This document shows, one piece after another, positions 56,151-64,000 of a stretch of DNA of 64,000 bases. The position numbers were made by a program, and so were the translations under genes. Origin of the DNA: WJMB01 sp964581465. GTDB lineage: Bacteria > RBG-13-66-14. The notes beneath the pieces were generated by a model. The model had not been told where the DNA came from. It ran no database searches and saw nothing but the letters and a program-made list of their open reading frames with translations. The stretch lies in assembly GCA_964581465.1 (NCBI GenBank), contig CAZOOP010000005.1, positions 52,652 through 116,651 of the forward strand, in the 5' to 3' direction. The stretch's first letter is position 1. Each line of letters starts with the position of its first letter.

Positions 56151-56471
56151 GACCCTTCCCGTGACTGTGGCGAGGTTGAGTTTGCTGGTGTCCAGGGGAA
56201 GGTTAACCGAGGGCGGGGGGGCTGTCAAGGCGCCGCTGAAGTCAAGGTGAGAGGAGCCCCGGATCGCCGTTGATCCGCACTCCGGGCGGCTTGGTGAGGT
56301 GGGTGTAGTGGTGGATTCCCGCTGAAGGCGCGGGGGAATCGACGGCGGGCGGGTTTACAGGTGCCGGGAACGCCGCTGTCTTTCGGCGGGCGAGCAGTTA
56401 TCCTCGAGGGAGCAAAACCGTCGGCAGCGGTGTCCGGTTGCTCCAAGCGCCGGTGAAAGCGCTCCAGCCCC
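56151..56471. other. Intergenic tract, no gene seen
   Basis: GC-rich, with several short inverted repeats (for example GATTCCCGC/GCGGGGGAATC near 56313-56340). No gene was seen. Confidence 0.4.
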
Positions 56472-56493
56472 CGACACCAGCGGTCTGGTGTCG
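56472..56493 (-). terminator. Terminator of the DNRLRE protein at 56510
   Basis: CGACACCAG/CTGGTGTCG stem with a 4-nt loop, 17 nt after the stop. Confidence 0.65.
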
Positions 56494-56509
56494 TGTGTAG
56501 TCGCCTGTC

Positions 56510-57151
56510 TCAGCGGCTCTCCCCCAGCTTGCGCCCGTTTTTGATCTCGCCCCAACTGGCCGGTTCGATGGTCTGCGGTTCGTAGTCCAGGATCAGCTTG
56601 GGGTGGTAGTAGGCGTCGTCGGCGTAGTCGCTGGAGATGAAGGCGTGGCTGCGCTCGGGATCGACGCGGTTGTAGAGACAGAAACCGAAGTTGTCGCGGC
56701 CGTTCTCCAGCCAGTCGGCCACGATAGCGGTCACGTCGATGCTGATCCAGACCTTCTCCACATAGACCTGATAATCGACCGCCCAGGCGCTGTCCCTGTC
56801 CGGATTGTCCAGCCAGGTCACCTCGAACTCGCTCCAGGGATCCCGGGCGGCGGCGCAGTAGCCGTTCTGGGGAGCATCGCCGCTGACGGTGCTGACGTAG
56901 AGACTCAGCACTGCCGAATCCACCTGGACGTCGACATAGGCGTCCAGGGCACTGAAACGGATCAGGCTGTCGATGTGGAAGGAGTCGTTGCAGCCTACAC
57001 CCAGGTAATCCAGCGTGCCGTAATTGGTGTTGGGGTAGAGATTGGTGACGAAGGTGTCCCGCCCGGCCGCGGCGTCGGGCTGGATGGTCGCCTGATCACC
57101 GAAGGCGGCCGACGACGGCAGGAAGGCGAGGATTAGGACGAGCCGTCTCAT
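56510..57151 (-). CDS. Secreted DNRLRE-domain protein with ASWG tail
   Basis: 213 residues. The signal peptide (1-18) is followed by one DNRLRE domain: QPDAAAGRDTFVTNLYPNTN at the start, IRFSALDAY, then ISIDVTAIVADWLENG, and the closing PKLILDYEPQ. The C-terminus reads EPASWGEIKNGRKLGESR. The short ASWG-x-I/V-K motif after the domain also ends the two other DNRLRE proteins nearby, suggesting a shared sorting or anchoring signal. Function is likely structural or adhesive on the surface. Confidence 0.8.
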   Translation of the reverse strand: MRRLVLILAFLPSSAAFGDQATIQPDAAAGRDTFVTNLYPNTNYGTLDYLGVGCNDSFHIDSLIRFSALDAYVDVQVDSAVLSLYVSTVSGDAPQNGYCAAARDPWSEFEVTWLDNPDRDSAWAVDYQVYVEKVWISIDVTAIVADWLENGRDNFGFCLYNRVDPERSHAFISSDYADDAYYHPKLILDYEPQTIEPASWGEIKNGRKLGESR

Positions 57152-57303
57152 TGAATCTCCCTTGCCTGTTGATTCCGTTGGGCGCGGATGACGGATTAGG
57201 AGAGTTCGGCACGGGGTTCGCTCCAGTTGGACATCACGACTAACCGGGCCATTCCTAGGGGGCCGAGAGCTACCACGAGAGGGTGGTTTTTTGATTCTCG
57301 CTT
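57152..57303. other. Upstream region of the DNRLRE gene
   Basis: Short intergenic stretch before element 1I; no promoter was recognised. Confidence 0.4.
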
Positions 57304-57638
57304 GGGATTATCACTTGCAAAAGAACCGACTCATCCAACTAATAGATTATCATCCATGCTATATAGCTCATAGTCGCCGCCATTGCCTTACCGTTGCTGG
57401 TGACGCTAAACCGGTCTTGCATTGAGTTCCGCTGGAAACCTGAGCCTGTTGGTTCCGCTCAGGATTCAACCAGGCTGTGGCTGAAGGACCTGTTGGCGGC
57501 GCACCATTGTCTGCTTTAGCAGCTTCGAACGTTATCCACCTTAGCTGGTTGACGCCCCGCTGAGGCTAATCTCCGAGCACCATTCACGTTGGGCTTTCCT
57601 GAGTTGCGAATCTATTGTTAATCTTCCGTGATGACCCC
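57304..57638 (+). mobile_element. Family-1 MITE-like element, copy 1I
   Basis: 335 bp, from GGGATTATCACTTGC to GTGATGACCCC. Flanks TCTCGCTT and TTTCGCCT match at 6 of 8 positions. It is the shorter subfamily, without the hairpin. Confidence 0.87.
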
Positions 57639-58182
57639 TTTCGCCTTGCTGACGGAGCCTGTTCGATATGGCGTCCAGCCTACACCAGGCCTATACCAAA
57701 CATGTGTCCGCTTACAGCTTGCCAACCGGTACAAGGTAAGCTGTCGCGCAAACCAACGCGACCGACAGTGCCGCTCTTTACACGGCGCGAATCACAGCGC
57801 GAAGCGCGGTATCGGTTCCATGCGGCAAATCGACTACCAGAACATGACGGCTAGTGGAGCCATAAAGCAATACAGGACAAGCTATCAGCCATGTATGCCG
57901 GATCAGGAACAGGTGATAATAGCGATCGCTAACTTCTCGCCCATTGTTGACGGGGTGCCGACGGCCGCCTGGAGCCGAAGACCGCGCCGTGTTTGTGTCA
58001 GAACGAGGTTGTTTAATGAGGCGTTGGGGATCGAGAGGAACCGGATTGTTGTGGTGTACCGGAACAGTTGAGGATGCTGGAGGTAGAAACACACTTCACG
58101 CTGGAGTATACACCTCGGCAAAGGGTGCCCGCTGACTTGTTTGCCGGAGTGAAGGGCAAACTGCTCATCTATCGTTGTACAA
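57639..58182. other. Intergenic tract between two elements, no gene seen
   Basis: About 540 bp of mixed composition. Several short ORFs lack codon bias and start signals. No family-1 to -3 copy is recognisable. Confidence 0.45.
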
Positions 58183-58538
58183 GGGATCATCACCAGAAAC
58201 TGAACCAAGTATTCGCAACTCGGGAAAGCCGCCTCGTGAAAAGGTCCTGGTAACCACCCGCAGCGTGTGGTCAACCAGCGAAGGCGGATAGCGGTCTAAG
58301 CTGCTAAAGCGATCAATAGAGCGTCGTCAGCAGGTCACATACTCACAGCCTGGTTGTAACCTGAATGGAACCAACAGCCTCGGGCTTCCGGTGCTATTCA
58401 ATGCAAGGCCGGGTTTCGTGCCATCATGCATTGGTACGACAATGCAGCGGGATGACAACGGCGGTGAGTGTGAAGTATAAAGCAACCAATGACAGTCTAT
58501 TCGCTGGATGAGTCGGTTCAGGTGCGAGTGATAATCCA
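58183..58538 (-). mobile_element. Family-1 MITE-like element, copy 1J
   Basis: 356 bp, from GGGATCATCACCAG to GAGTGATAATCCA. The flanks TTGTACAA and TTCTACAA match at 7 of 8 positions. It carries the GCATTG/CAATGC-type hairpin. Confidence 0.9.
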
Positions 58539-58640
58539 TTCTACAACTATGCCAAGGCGGTTTTCAATCATCAACCGTCTTCCATCGCTTTCTCGTGCTC
58601 TTTCGAACGCTTCAGGCAGGCTCGCTCTGTACATCCGGAT

Positions 58641-58679
58641 AAAACAACCGCCGGCGGCGGGGTACCTGTCAACCGGCGG
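58641..58679 (-). terminator. Terminator of the broken DNRLRE gene
   Basis: CCGCCGG/CCGGCGG stem around a 18-nt loop. On the minus strand it is followed by TTGTTTTAT, a good U-rich tail, 27 nt after the stop. Confidence 0.65.
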
Positions 58680-58705
58680 ATCGATCAACCATGCCTTGGC
58701 GGGCC

Positions 58706-59314
58706 TTACTCGTCCAGGGCCTTGATGGCGCCCCAACTGGCCTCCTCGACGTTCGAACCCGAGTAGTCCAGGATCAGCTTGGGCTTGTTGCTGCTCGACT
58801 CCCGGGAGTTGATGTAGTAGCCGCCGTAATCCATGGACCAACTTACAATCATGAAGCCGTAGTTGTTGCGAGTGCCCGCCAACCAGTAGTCGACATAGTC
58901 GGTCACGTCGAGAACCAGCCAGGAGCCCACCATCGGCGCGCTATATAGGGTCTCTGGTTCATTATAGCTACCCGGCATGGTGTTTTGGGTCACCGTCATC
59001 TCGTCCCAGCCGGCGGAGACCATGTAGAGCCCGTTTTGATCGGGCATGGCGCCCCAGGAGCTGTCGATGTAGAGCTCGAGTTGGACGGAATTGACGGTAG
59101 CGCCCATGTACGAGTACAGGTCGAAATAGAAAACCGAATCGCAAGAAGTATCGTCGTATCCGTTCCAGAACAGGTAATGATCACCGAAGTTCTGGTCGGG
59201 AGCCGGTCCTCAGCCGCCGGCGTCGGCGCTGGGATTGAGGGTCACCTCGGCGGCGCCGGAGGCCAGCACGAGGGTAAGAACGGCAATGGTCAGCAGCGGG
59301 GCGGCCTTCTTCAT
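58706..59314 (-). pseudogene. DNRLRE-domain protein with an in-frame TGA at codon 35
   Basis: From ATG 59312-59314 the frame gives a signal peptide (MKKAAPLLTIAVLTL...), then EVTLNPSADAGG, TGA at 59210-59212, then GPAPDQNFGDHYLF and a complete DNRLRE domain ending PKLILDYSGSNVEEASWGAI with the shared tail. There is no frameshift. A single change such as TGG or CGA to TGA explains it. Without it the product would be 201 residues, like its neighbour at 59460. It is a recent pseudogene or a sequence error. Confidence 0.78.
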
Positions 59315-59459
59315 CTTGAGCCTCTTTTGTCGGAAGTTATGTTCTGAGTCATGATTATCGATAGTCCATCTCCAGCGGGCTTTCCGCAGTTGGTAGTTAT
59401 CCTGGATATCGCGGGACCTTGAAGCTGCGAGCCCCTCTCCGAGGATGACCGATTCCCGA

Positions 59460-60053
59460 TCAGTTATCCAACGCCTTGACGGCGCCCCAACTGGCGCTTT
59501 CGACGGCGCCGCCCGTGTACTGGATGACCAGCTTGGGGCGTTGGTCGGCGTCGTCGTGCTCGCGCGACCAGAAACTGAAACCGCCGGAGACTGTGGTGGT
59601 CTGGGTCATGTAGAAGCCGAAGTTGGGGTGGGTACCGGCTATCCAGTCCTCGATGAACTCGGTGACGTCCAGGTTCAGCCAGGTTTCTTCGGCGGGAGCG
59701 GCGAAAACCAGCTCGTTGGCGGTGTTGTAACCGGGTTTGTTGTTCCAGATGACGGTGGCCTCGTCCCAGGCGTCGGCGGTCAGGTAGAGGTAGTTGTCGA
59801 CGGGCGGTGTGTCCCAGTTTTGGAAACAGTAGACCTGGAGCTCGGCGGAACTGACCTCGATACCCGAGTAGGGGCTCAGATCGAACCGCACCAGGGCGTC
59901 GACGTATCCACGCTCATAGCCCATGGAAACATTGGTCCGGGAGCCGCGGGGAGAAGTGGGTGAGTAGGCCATGCCGCAGGAGTCGGCGTCGGGGTTGAGG
60001 GTCACTTCGGCGGCCTGGGCCGCGAAGAAGCACAGGCAGAGCAGGAGCGACAA
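59460..60053 (-). CDS. Secreted DNRLRE-domain protein with ASWG tail
   Basis: DNRLRE domain with LNPDADSCGMAY at the start, VRFDLSPYSG, LNLDVTEFIEDWIAGTHPNF and PKLVIQYTGG, then the tail SASWGAVKALDN. The start is uncertain. TTG at 60053 gives 197 residues but has no Shine-Dalgarno and cuts into the signal peptide. Upstream in frame PKKIRFRAL would complete a normal signal sequence, and GGAGG (60082-60086) sits where an ATG would be expected at the CCG codon (60075-60077). The start codon may have been lost or misread. It is paired with the broken gene at 58706. Confidence 0.72.
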   Translation of the reverse strand: MSLLLCLCFFAAQAAEVTLNPDADSCGMAYSPTSPRGSRTNVSMGYERGYVDALVRFDLSPYSGIEVSSAELQVYCFQNWDTPPVDNYLYLTADAWDEATVIWNNKPGYNTANELVFAAPAEETWLNLDVTEFIEDWIAGTHPNFGFYMTQTTTVSGGFSFWSREHDDADQRPKLVIQYTGGAVESASWGAVKALDN

Positions 60054-60086
60054 GGCGCGGAAGCGTATCTTCTTCGGGTTTCCTCC

Positions 60087-60527
60087 GGGATTGGTCGGCG
60101 GGGTTTCGCCATTCGAATCGGGTGGATGCTCATTGACTGCTCGCTGTGGGGTCCGATCCCGGCCCGACCGGGACCGAAGATCCTTGGAGTGTACTTCAAC
60201 GCCGGGCTGAAGGGGTATCCATCTCGAAGCTGCGTCTGTTCGGGAAAGGCCGTCGAGAAGAGGTCGATCGACCCAGACCGTTTTGATCTAGGAGGGCTTC
60301 TTTTTATAGCCTATCTCGATCAGTTTGCATAAGTTCACCTAACAAACGGGTTGCTAAACTATAACTGGGTTACCTTGACGGTACTGTGCTCTAAGCTGCA
60401 AAAAGCTGGTTCAGTTTGGATTGCCAACCAAGCTATCTATGGCTCCCTTGTTACCATTGCACTATTATCTTCCTCCTTATTCCCCGCCCTTTACGCCGTA
60501 TTCTTGCCAGAGAGGCAGCCCGGCGGC
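60087..60527. other. Intergenic tract, no gene seen
   Basis: Divergent region with an AT-rich middle (about 60295-60480). No gene was seen, and only the promoter at 60528 is recognisable. Confidence 0.45.
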
Positions 60528-60556
60528 TTGTCGCCTACCGGGCGCTGTGCTAGTAT
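60528..60556 (+). promoter_or_regulatory. Promoter of the Fe-S/FAD oxidoreductase genes
   Basis: TTGTCG (60528-60533), a 17-bp spacer and TAGTAT (60551-60556), 35 nt before the first ATG. Confidence 0.55.
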
Positions 60557-60590
60557 TTGCACCTACTGTCAACCACCCAGCGAGGCTCCG

Positions 60591-61103
60591 ATGCTCTACC
60601 GCGACGGCGTCCCGACAGCCGAGGACCTGGCCCGGATCACCCCGGACCGCGAACGCATGGAGAGCGGCCCCGTGGCCGTCTTCGAGTGCTTTCAGCACAT
60701 CCCCTGCGACCCCTGCCACACCTCCTGCTCCTCGTGTGCGGTGCTGCCCTTCGAGGATCTCAACGACCTGCCCCGGGTCGACCTGGACAAGTGCTCGGGC
60801 TGCGGCGTCTGCGTGGCAGCCTGCCCGGGCCTGGCCGTCTTCATCGTCGACCTGACCGCCGGAGGCGACGGGCGCGCCGTGGTGCAGATCCCCTGGGAGT
60901 TCCTGCCCGTCCCCGAGCGGGGCGAAGCCGTCAAGCTGACCGACCGCGCCGGAGAGATCATCGGCGACGGCGTCTGCGTCAAGCGCCTGCGCTTCAAGGA
61001 CCGCACCTGGGTGCTGCATCTCGAGGTCCCCGCCGAACTGGCCATGGAGGCTCGGGGGATCAGCCTGCCCGCCCTCCACGCCGCCCGGCGGAACGCTGGG
61101 TGA
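60591..61103 (+). CDS. 4Fe-4S cluster protein of a multi-subunit oxidoreductase
   Basis: 170 residues. It has one N-terminal Cys-rich cluster (C33, C39, C42, C46, C49) and one classic ferredoxin motif C68-x2-C71-x2-C74-x3-C78-P. The C-terminal half is a beta-rich domain without Cys motif except one late Cys. In many anaerobes such a protein is encoded with a BFD-like 2Fe-2S protein and FAD-dependent amine oxidases; both types follow here. It would pass electrons from the flavoprotein. It is cytoplasmic: no signal peptide. Confidence 0.82.
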   Translation: MLYRDGVPTAEDLARITPDRERMESGPVAVFECFQHIPCDPCHTSCSSCAVLPFEDLNDLPRVDLDKCSGCGVCVAACPGLAVFIVDLTAGGDGRAVVQIPWEFLPVPERGEAVKLTDRAGEIIGDGVCVKRLRFKDRTWVLHLEVPAELAMEARGISLPALHAARRNAG

Positions 61104-61179
61104 GACCCGCTTCCTCCAGCATCATCGTCGGTCCAGCACTATCGTCGGTCGAGGATTCGAGCCCAACGAGGTCGGCAGG

Positions 61180-61546
61180 GTGGCCAAGGTCTTCCTCGAT
61201 GCCTTACTGCGGAAAGTGGGCGGTTTCCTTGGGGACCGTAAGACGGCTCACGTCCTGACGTGCGAGTGCCTTGATCCCGATTGGGTCCTGACGGCCCGCA
61301 GCGACGACGGCAGCCGGAGACAAGGAACCGGCGTGCGCTTAACAAAGGCCGTGGAGACTTTCGCCCGGGAGCATAGTTATCAGATGGTCCCTGGATGTGG
61401 TCGACACCAACCCCCGAGCGCACAGGCTCTACAAGCGCCATGGTTTCTCTCTCAAAAAGACAACCCGTGTACCCTTTCTGCGCCGCTTCATGAGCTTTAC
61501 TTGCTTCAACACCATGATCAAGCCTGTTGCCGCTCCGATTAACTGA
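61180..61546 (+). pseudogene. Decayed GNAT acetyltransferase
   Basis: From GTG 61180 the frame reads VAKVFLDALLRKVGGF..., then GTGVRLTKAVETFAREHSYQ, resembling acetyl-CoA motif A. After a frameshift near 61383 another frame gives SLDVVDTNPRAHRLYKRHGF and LKKTTRVPFLRRFMSF, the motif B end of a GNAT. The normal N-terminus is missing. It lies between two Fe-S protein genes that are usually adjacent, so it may be a later insertion that has decayed. Confidence 0.65.
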
Positions 61547-61613
61547 TTATTCGACCTGCCGCCACCGACGCTTCACTCGGTGCGACGCCGGACACCTTGT
61601 TAGAGGGAACTCC

Positions 61614-61895
61614 ATGAATGACAGGAACGACGACGAGCTGATCGTCTGCCGCTGCGAGGACATCTCCCTGGCGCAGATCAACGAGGCGCTGGACCGCGGC
61701 TACACCACCGTCGAGGAAATCAAGCACTATCTGCGCGCCGGGATGGGGCCTTGCCAGGGACGCACCTGCGGCCACCTGATCGCCGGGATCATCCGCCGCC
61801 GGACCGGGAGGCCGATGGAGGAGATCTGGCCGATGCGCGCCCGCCCGCCCTACCACCCCGTCGACTTGGGCCTGCTGACCCGGGAGGGCGAGTAG
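61614..61895 (+). CDS. BFD-like [2Fe-2S]-binding protein
   Basis: 93 residues. The BFD fold motif is clear: C12-x-C14 in VCRCEDIS and C47-x4-C52 in GPCQGRTCG, which bind one 2Fe-2S cluster. The helical segment between (LAQINEALDRGYTTVEEIKHYLRAGMG) is typical. In amino-acid and opine dehydrogenases such small proteins shuttle electrons between flavin subunits. It is prece ded by AGAGGG at a normal spacing. Confidence 0.88.
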   Translation: MNDRNDDELIVCRCEDISLAQINEALDRGYTTVEEIKHYLRAGMGPCQGRTCGHLIAGIIRRRTGRPMEEIWPMRARPPYHPVDLGLLTREGE

Positions 61896-62331
61896 AGCCC
61901 CCCGCGCCGGTGGACGCTAGCGGGGGCCTGCTAGCGGGCGGGTGAACGCGAAGACCCCGGTGTATCCGGGTCGTCGATGACCGAGAACATGTATCGCTAT
62001 CGGCTTGCCCGATTCGAACTGAGGTACAGGACCGGCAACTGGGTGCCTGAAGCGGCTGATCGTCAGTTGTCGCGTATCCTCGGCGTCCCTGAGCCACCTC
62101 CGTCCCTTCGCCGCGCTCCTGTTCCCCCGACGAGGGACAAACACCGCCGGACCACCGGAGGTGAGCCCGAGATCCCAACGGGTGATCTGCAGGCTCAACC
62201 ACCTCGCCGAACAGGTCGAGCAGGTGACGGGCGAGTTCATGAAGAACCGCCTGGACAAGCCGACCGCGACGTCGAGGAGCATCAAGCCGGGTATCCGGCT
62301 GAGTATCCGGCTGATTATCTGAAGGAAGCGT
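61896..62331. other. Gap between the Fe-S and FAD genes, no gene seen
   Basis: About 435 bp. An ORF from GTG 62161 (53 codons) lacks a spaced Shine-Dalgarno and any family match. A short direct repeat TATCCGGCTGA occurs twice near 62288-62315. Possibly debris of another gene. Confidence 0.4.
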
Positions 62332-63474
62332 ATGGACGGCAAGGCTTACGACGTGGTGATCATCGGCGCCGGGGTCATCGGCTGCGCGATCGGATACGAG
62401 CTGACCCGACGGGGCGTCGACGACGTGCTTATCCTCGACCGGGGCTATGTGTCCGGCGGGGCCACGGGCCGCTGCGGAGCCGGGGTGCGCCAGCAGTGGG
62501 GCCTCGAGATGAACTGCCGTCTGGCCAAGCGCTCCGTGGACCGCTTCGTCAATCTGGCCGAGGAGCTGGGCGAGGACATCGAGTTCGAGCAGGGCGGCTA
62601 CCTGGTCTTGGCCTTCGACGACGAAGAGGTCGAGCTCTTCCGCCGCAATATCGCCCTGCAGAACTCCCTCGAGATCCCCTCGCGCCTGGTCACTCCCCAA
62701 GAGGCCGGCGAGATCGTCCCCGTGCTGCGCATCGACGAGCTGGCCGCCGCCGCCTGGTGCCCCACCGACGGCCACGGCAACCCCTTCAAGACCAACTACG
62801 CCTACGCCCACGCCGCCCAGCGCAACGGCTGCGCCCTGCGCACCTTCGAGGAGGTCGTCGGCATCGAGACCGACGCCGCCGGCGTCACCGCCGTCGTCAC
62901 CGATAAACACCGCTATCCGACCCGCCGTGTGGTCAACGCCGCCGGGGGCTGGGCCGCCGAGGTCGCCAAGCTGGCCGGTATCGAGATCGACCTCTACCCC
63001 GAGCGGCACCAGATCCTGGTCACCGAGCCCTACGAGCGCCTCTTCGATCCCATGGTCATCAGCTTCAAGCACCACCTCTACTGCCAGCAGGTGGTCCACG
63101 GCGCCTTCCTGATGGGTCTGGGAATGCCCGAGGAGCCGGGGACGGACCAGTCCTCGGGCTGGGAGTTCGTCGAGGCCATGTCGCGGATGGCGCAGGGCAT
63201 CCTGCCCGTGCTGGGCGGGGTGAAGGTCGTGCGCCAGTGGGCCGGGCTCTACGCCATGACCCCGGACGCCCAGCCCATCCTGGGCGGGCATCACCAGCTC
63301 GCCGGGTTCTACAACGCCGTCGGCTTCTCGGGTCACGGTTACATGATCGCCCCGGCCACCGCCGAGCTGCTCGCCGAGGAGATCGTCAGCGGCGAACGGC
63401 CGGAGCTGATCGCGCCCCTGGACGCCCGGCGCTTCGCCCGCGGCGAGCTGGTCCTGGAGCCCAACGTGGTCTAG
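62332..63474 (+). CDS. FAD-dependent amino-acid/amine oxidoreductase (DadA/sarcosine oxidase beta type)
   Basis: 380 residues. The N-terminal FAD-binding Rossmann motif GAGVIG (12-17) lies in VVIIGAGVIGCAIGYELTRR, followed by DRGYVSGGATGRCGAG, with the conserved GxSG/GAT region around the flavin ribityl chain. Further conserved parts: RRVVNAAGGWA near 200 and the C-terminal GFSGHGYMIAPATAELLAEE. The family oxidises the C-N bond of D-proline, hydroxyproline, sarcosine or opines. With the 4Fe-4S and BFD-like proteins it probably forms a multi-subunit dehydrogenase of such a substrate. Confidence 0.88.
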   Translation: MDGKAYDVVIIGAGVIGCAIGYELTRRGVDDVLILDRGYVSGGATGRCGAGVRQQWGLEMNCRLAKRSVDRFVNLAEELGEDIEFEQGGYLVLAFDDEEVELFRRNIALQNSLEIPSRLVTPQEAGEIVPVLRIDELAAAAWCPTDGHGNPFKTNYAYAHAAQRNGCALRTFEEVVGIETDAAGVTAVVTDKHRYPTRRVVNAAGGWAAEVAKLAGIEIDLYPERHQILVTEPYERLFDPMVISFKHHLYCQQVVHGAFLMGLGMPEEPGTDQSSGWEFVEAMSRMAQGILPVLGGVKVVRQWAGLYAMTPDAQPILGGHHQLAGFYNAVGFSGHGYMIAPATAELLAEEIVSGERPELIAPLDARRFARGELVLEPNVV

Positions 63475-63480
63475 CTCGAT

Positions 63481-63803
63481 GGGATCGAATACCCTATCCG
63501 GACCGAATCGTGATTGTAACCTGTTGATAATTATAATGTTGATTCTCTGAGACTAATCACAAAACGGGCAGTTGAAAAGTGGCGCCATTCAAAGGACCGT
63601 ATCAGTAGTATATCCCGTTGTCTGCGCGCTTGTCTTTTCTCTGACAGCAAAGGGCTATTGGTTCTTAAGTGTTCGAATAACAGGCAATAAGGGCAAGCTA
63701 AATGAATGCTTGATCATAAACTGCCCATTTCCGTAAAGTGAACAACGGCCCAGCGGGTCGCTCCCAATCTGTCTGATTTGGTCTGATCACGTTCCATGAT
63801 GCC
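63481..63803 (-). mobile_element. Family-2 MITE-like element, copy 2i
   Basis: 323 bp, from GGGATCGAATACCC to CACGTTCCATGATGCC, starting 6 nt after the stop of the FAD oxidoreductase. The flanks AGCTCGAT and AACTCGAG match at 6 of 8 positions. Confidence 0.85.
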
Positions 63804-63816
63804 AACTCGAGATACC

Positions 63817-63877
63817 GTAGGGGCCGACCCTCAGGTCGGCCCTTTTCCAACGGGAGGACCGAAAGGTCCTCCCCTAC
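63817..63877. repeat. Double palindrome module
   Basis: GGGCCGACC-CTCA-GGTCGGCCC (63821-63842) followed by GGGAGGACC-GAAA-GGTCCTCCC (63852-63873). The pair is enclosed by GTAGGGG and CCCCTAC. Same module types as the 224-bp array and the copies at 37.8 and 47.7 kb. Confidence 0.85.
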
Positions 63878-63886
63878 ATTTCGCAA

Positions 63887-64000
63887 GGGATTATCACCGG
63901 AAACTGAACCCACGTTATAATGTCAATGAGCGGTAATAAAAGCGAAGGGATCACACACGATCATGGACCAATCAGGATGCTTTTTAGGTTGTCTATCATG
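63887..64000 (-). mobile_element. Family-1 element (1N subfamily), partial at the window end
   Basis: Starts GGGATTATCACCGGAAACTG, and the first 65 bp align with the start of element 1N at 30971 (shared GAAACTGAACC and AATGAGCGG). It runs off the window. GATCATGGACC near 63959 may be the start of a nested family-2 copy. Confidence 0.65.

Noticed and set aside
62161..62322. GTG-started ORF between the BFD-like and FAD genes
   Set aside because: The GGAGGTG overlaps the putative start with no spacing, the product matches nothing, and the frame ends in a short direct repeat.

Overview
The window is 64 kb of GC-rich genome from a Gram-negative bacterium, probably an uncultured lineage. Genes look about 65% GC; many intergenic tracts are visibly richer in AT. 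Outer-membrane beta-barrels, lipoproteins, DNRLRE-domain surface proteins, a DUF3078-type protein and C-terminal domains like Por/T9SS sorting domains recall the FCB group or a neighbouring candidate phylum (Coatesbacteria-like lineages are a guess). A class II ribonucleotide reductase, a double-cubane-cluster reductase pair and several Fe-S proteins fit an anaerobic or microaerophilic life. A run of exactly 100 N (34176-34275) shows a draft scaffold.

Layout. 0.9-8.4 kb: ribD, an outer-membrane protein, a DNRLRE lipoprotein overlapping a TPR membrane protein. 9.2-16.5 kb: a MacAB-like ATPase and adaptor without permease, folD, a broken M14 carboxypeptidase and a divergent M28 aminopeptidase. 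18-25 kb: TetR, RND/MMPL exporter, LolA-like carrier and beta-barrel, a likely envelope lipid-transport cluster. 26.5-31.6 kb: acpP-fabF, queE and a self-contained unit for a 25-residue lysine-rich peptide. 31.6-37.7 kb: nrdJ, a palindrome-rich tandem array, tldD-pmbA. 37.8-45.5 kb: surface proteins, GNAT, zinc-ribbon/TPR, then a degraded segment whose three genes all carry frameshifts or stops. 47.8-52.5 kb: ABC-F ATPase, beta-barrel, TPR lipoprotein. 53.8-60.1 kb: two Cys-rich small proteins, a phosphohexomutase and three DNRLRE proteins sharing a C-terminal tail. 60.6-63.5 kb: three genes (4Fe-4S, BFD-like 2Fe-2S, FAD oxidoreductase) that look like an amino-acid or opine dehydrogenase, interrupted by a decayed GNAT.

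The most striking content is between genes. About 27 non-coding elements of roughly 320-360 bp, in at least three sequence families with GGGAT-type ends, lack any transposase gene and are flanked by 8-bp direct repeats, several of them perfect. Some are nested: at 45838-46882 a family-1 element holds a family-2 element that holds another family-1 element. They look like non-autonomous, MITE-like transposons that fill most long intergenic regions. Independently, five genes are followed by a large hairpin with a conserved 17-25 bp stem (core GGCACGTTTCTTGC) and loops of 42-43 or 74-75 nt; stem substitutions are compensatory, so the structure is selected.

Several genes are broken by single-base lesions. 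Whether this is real decay or draft-sequence error cannot be told from the sequence alone. No rRNA, convincing tRNA, CRISPR array, phage gene or transposase was seen.
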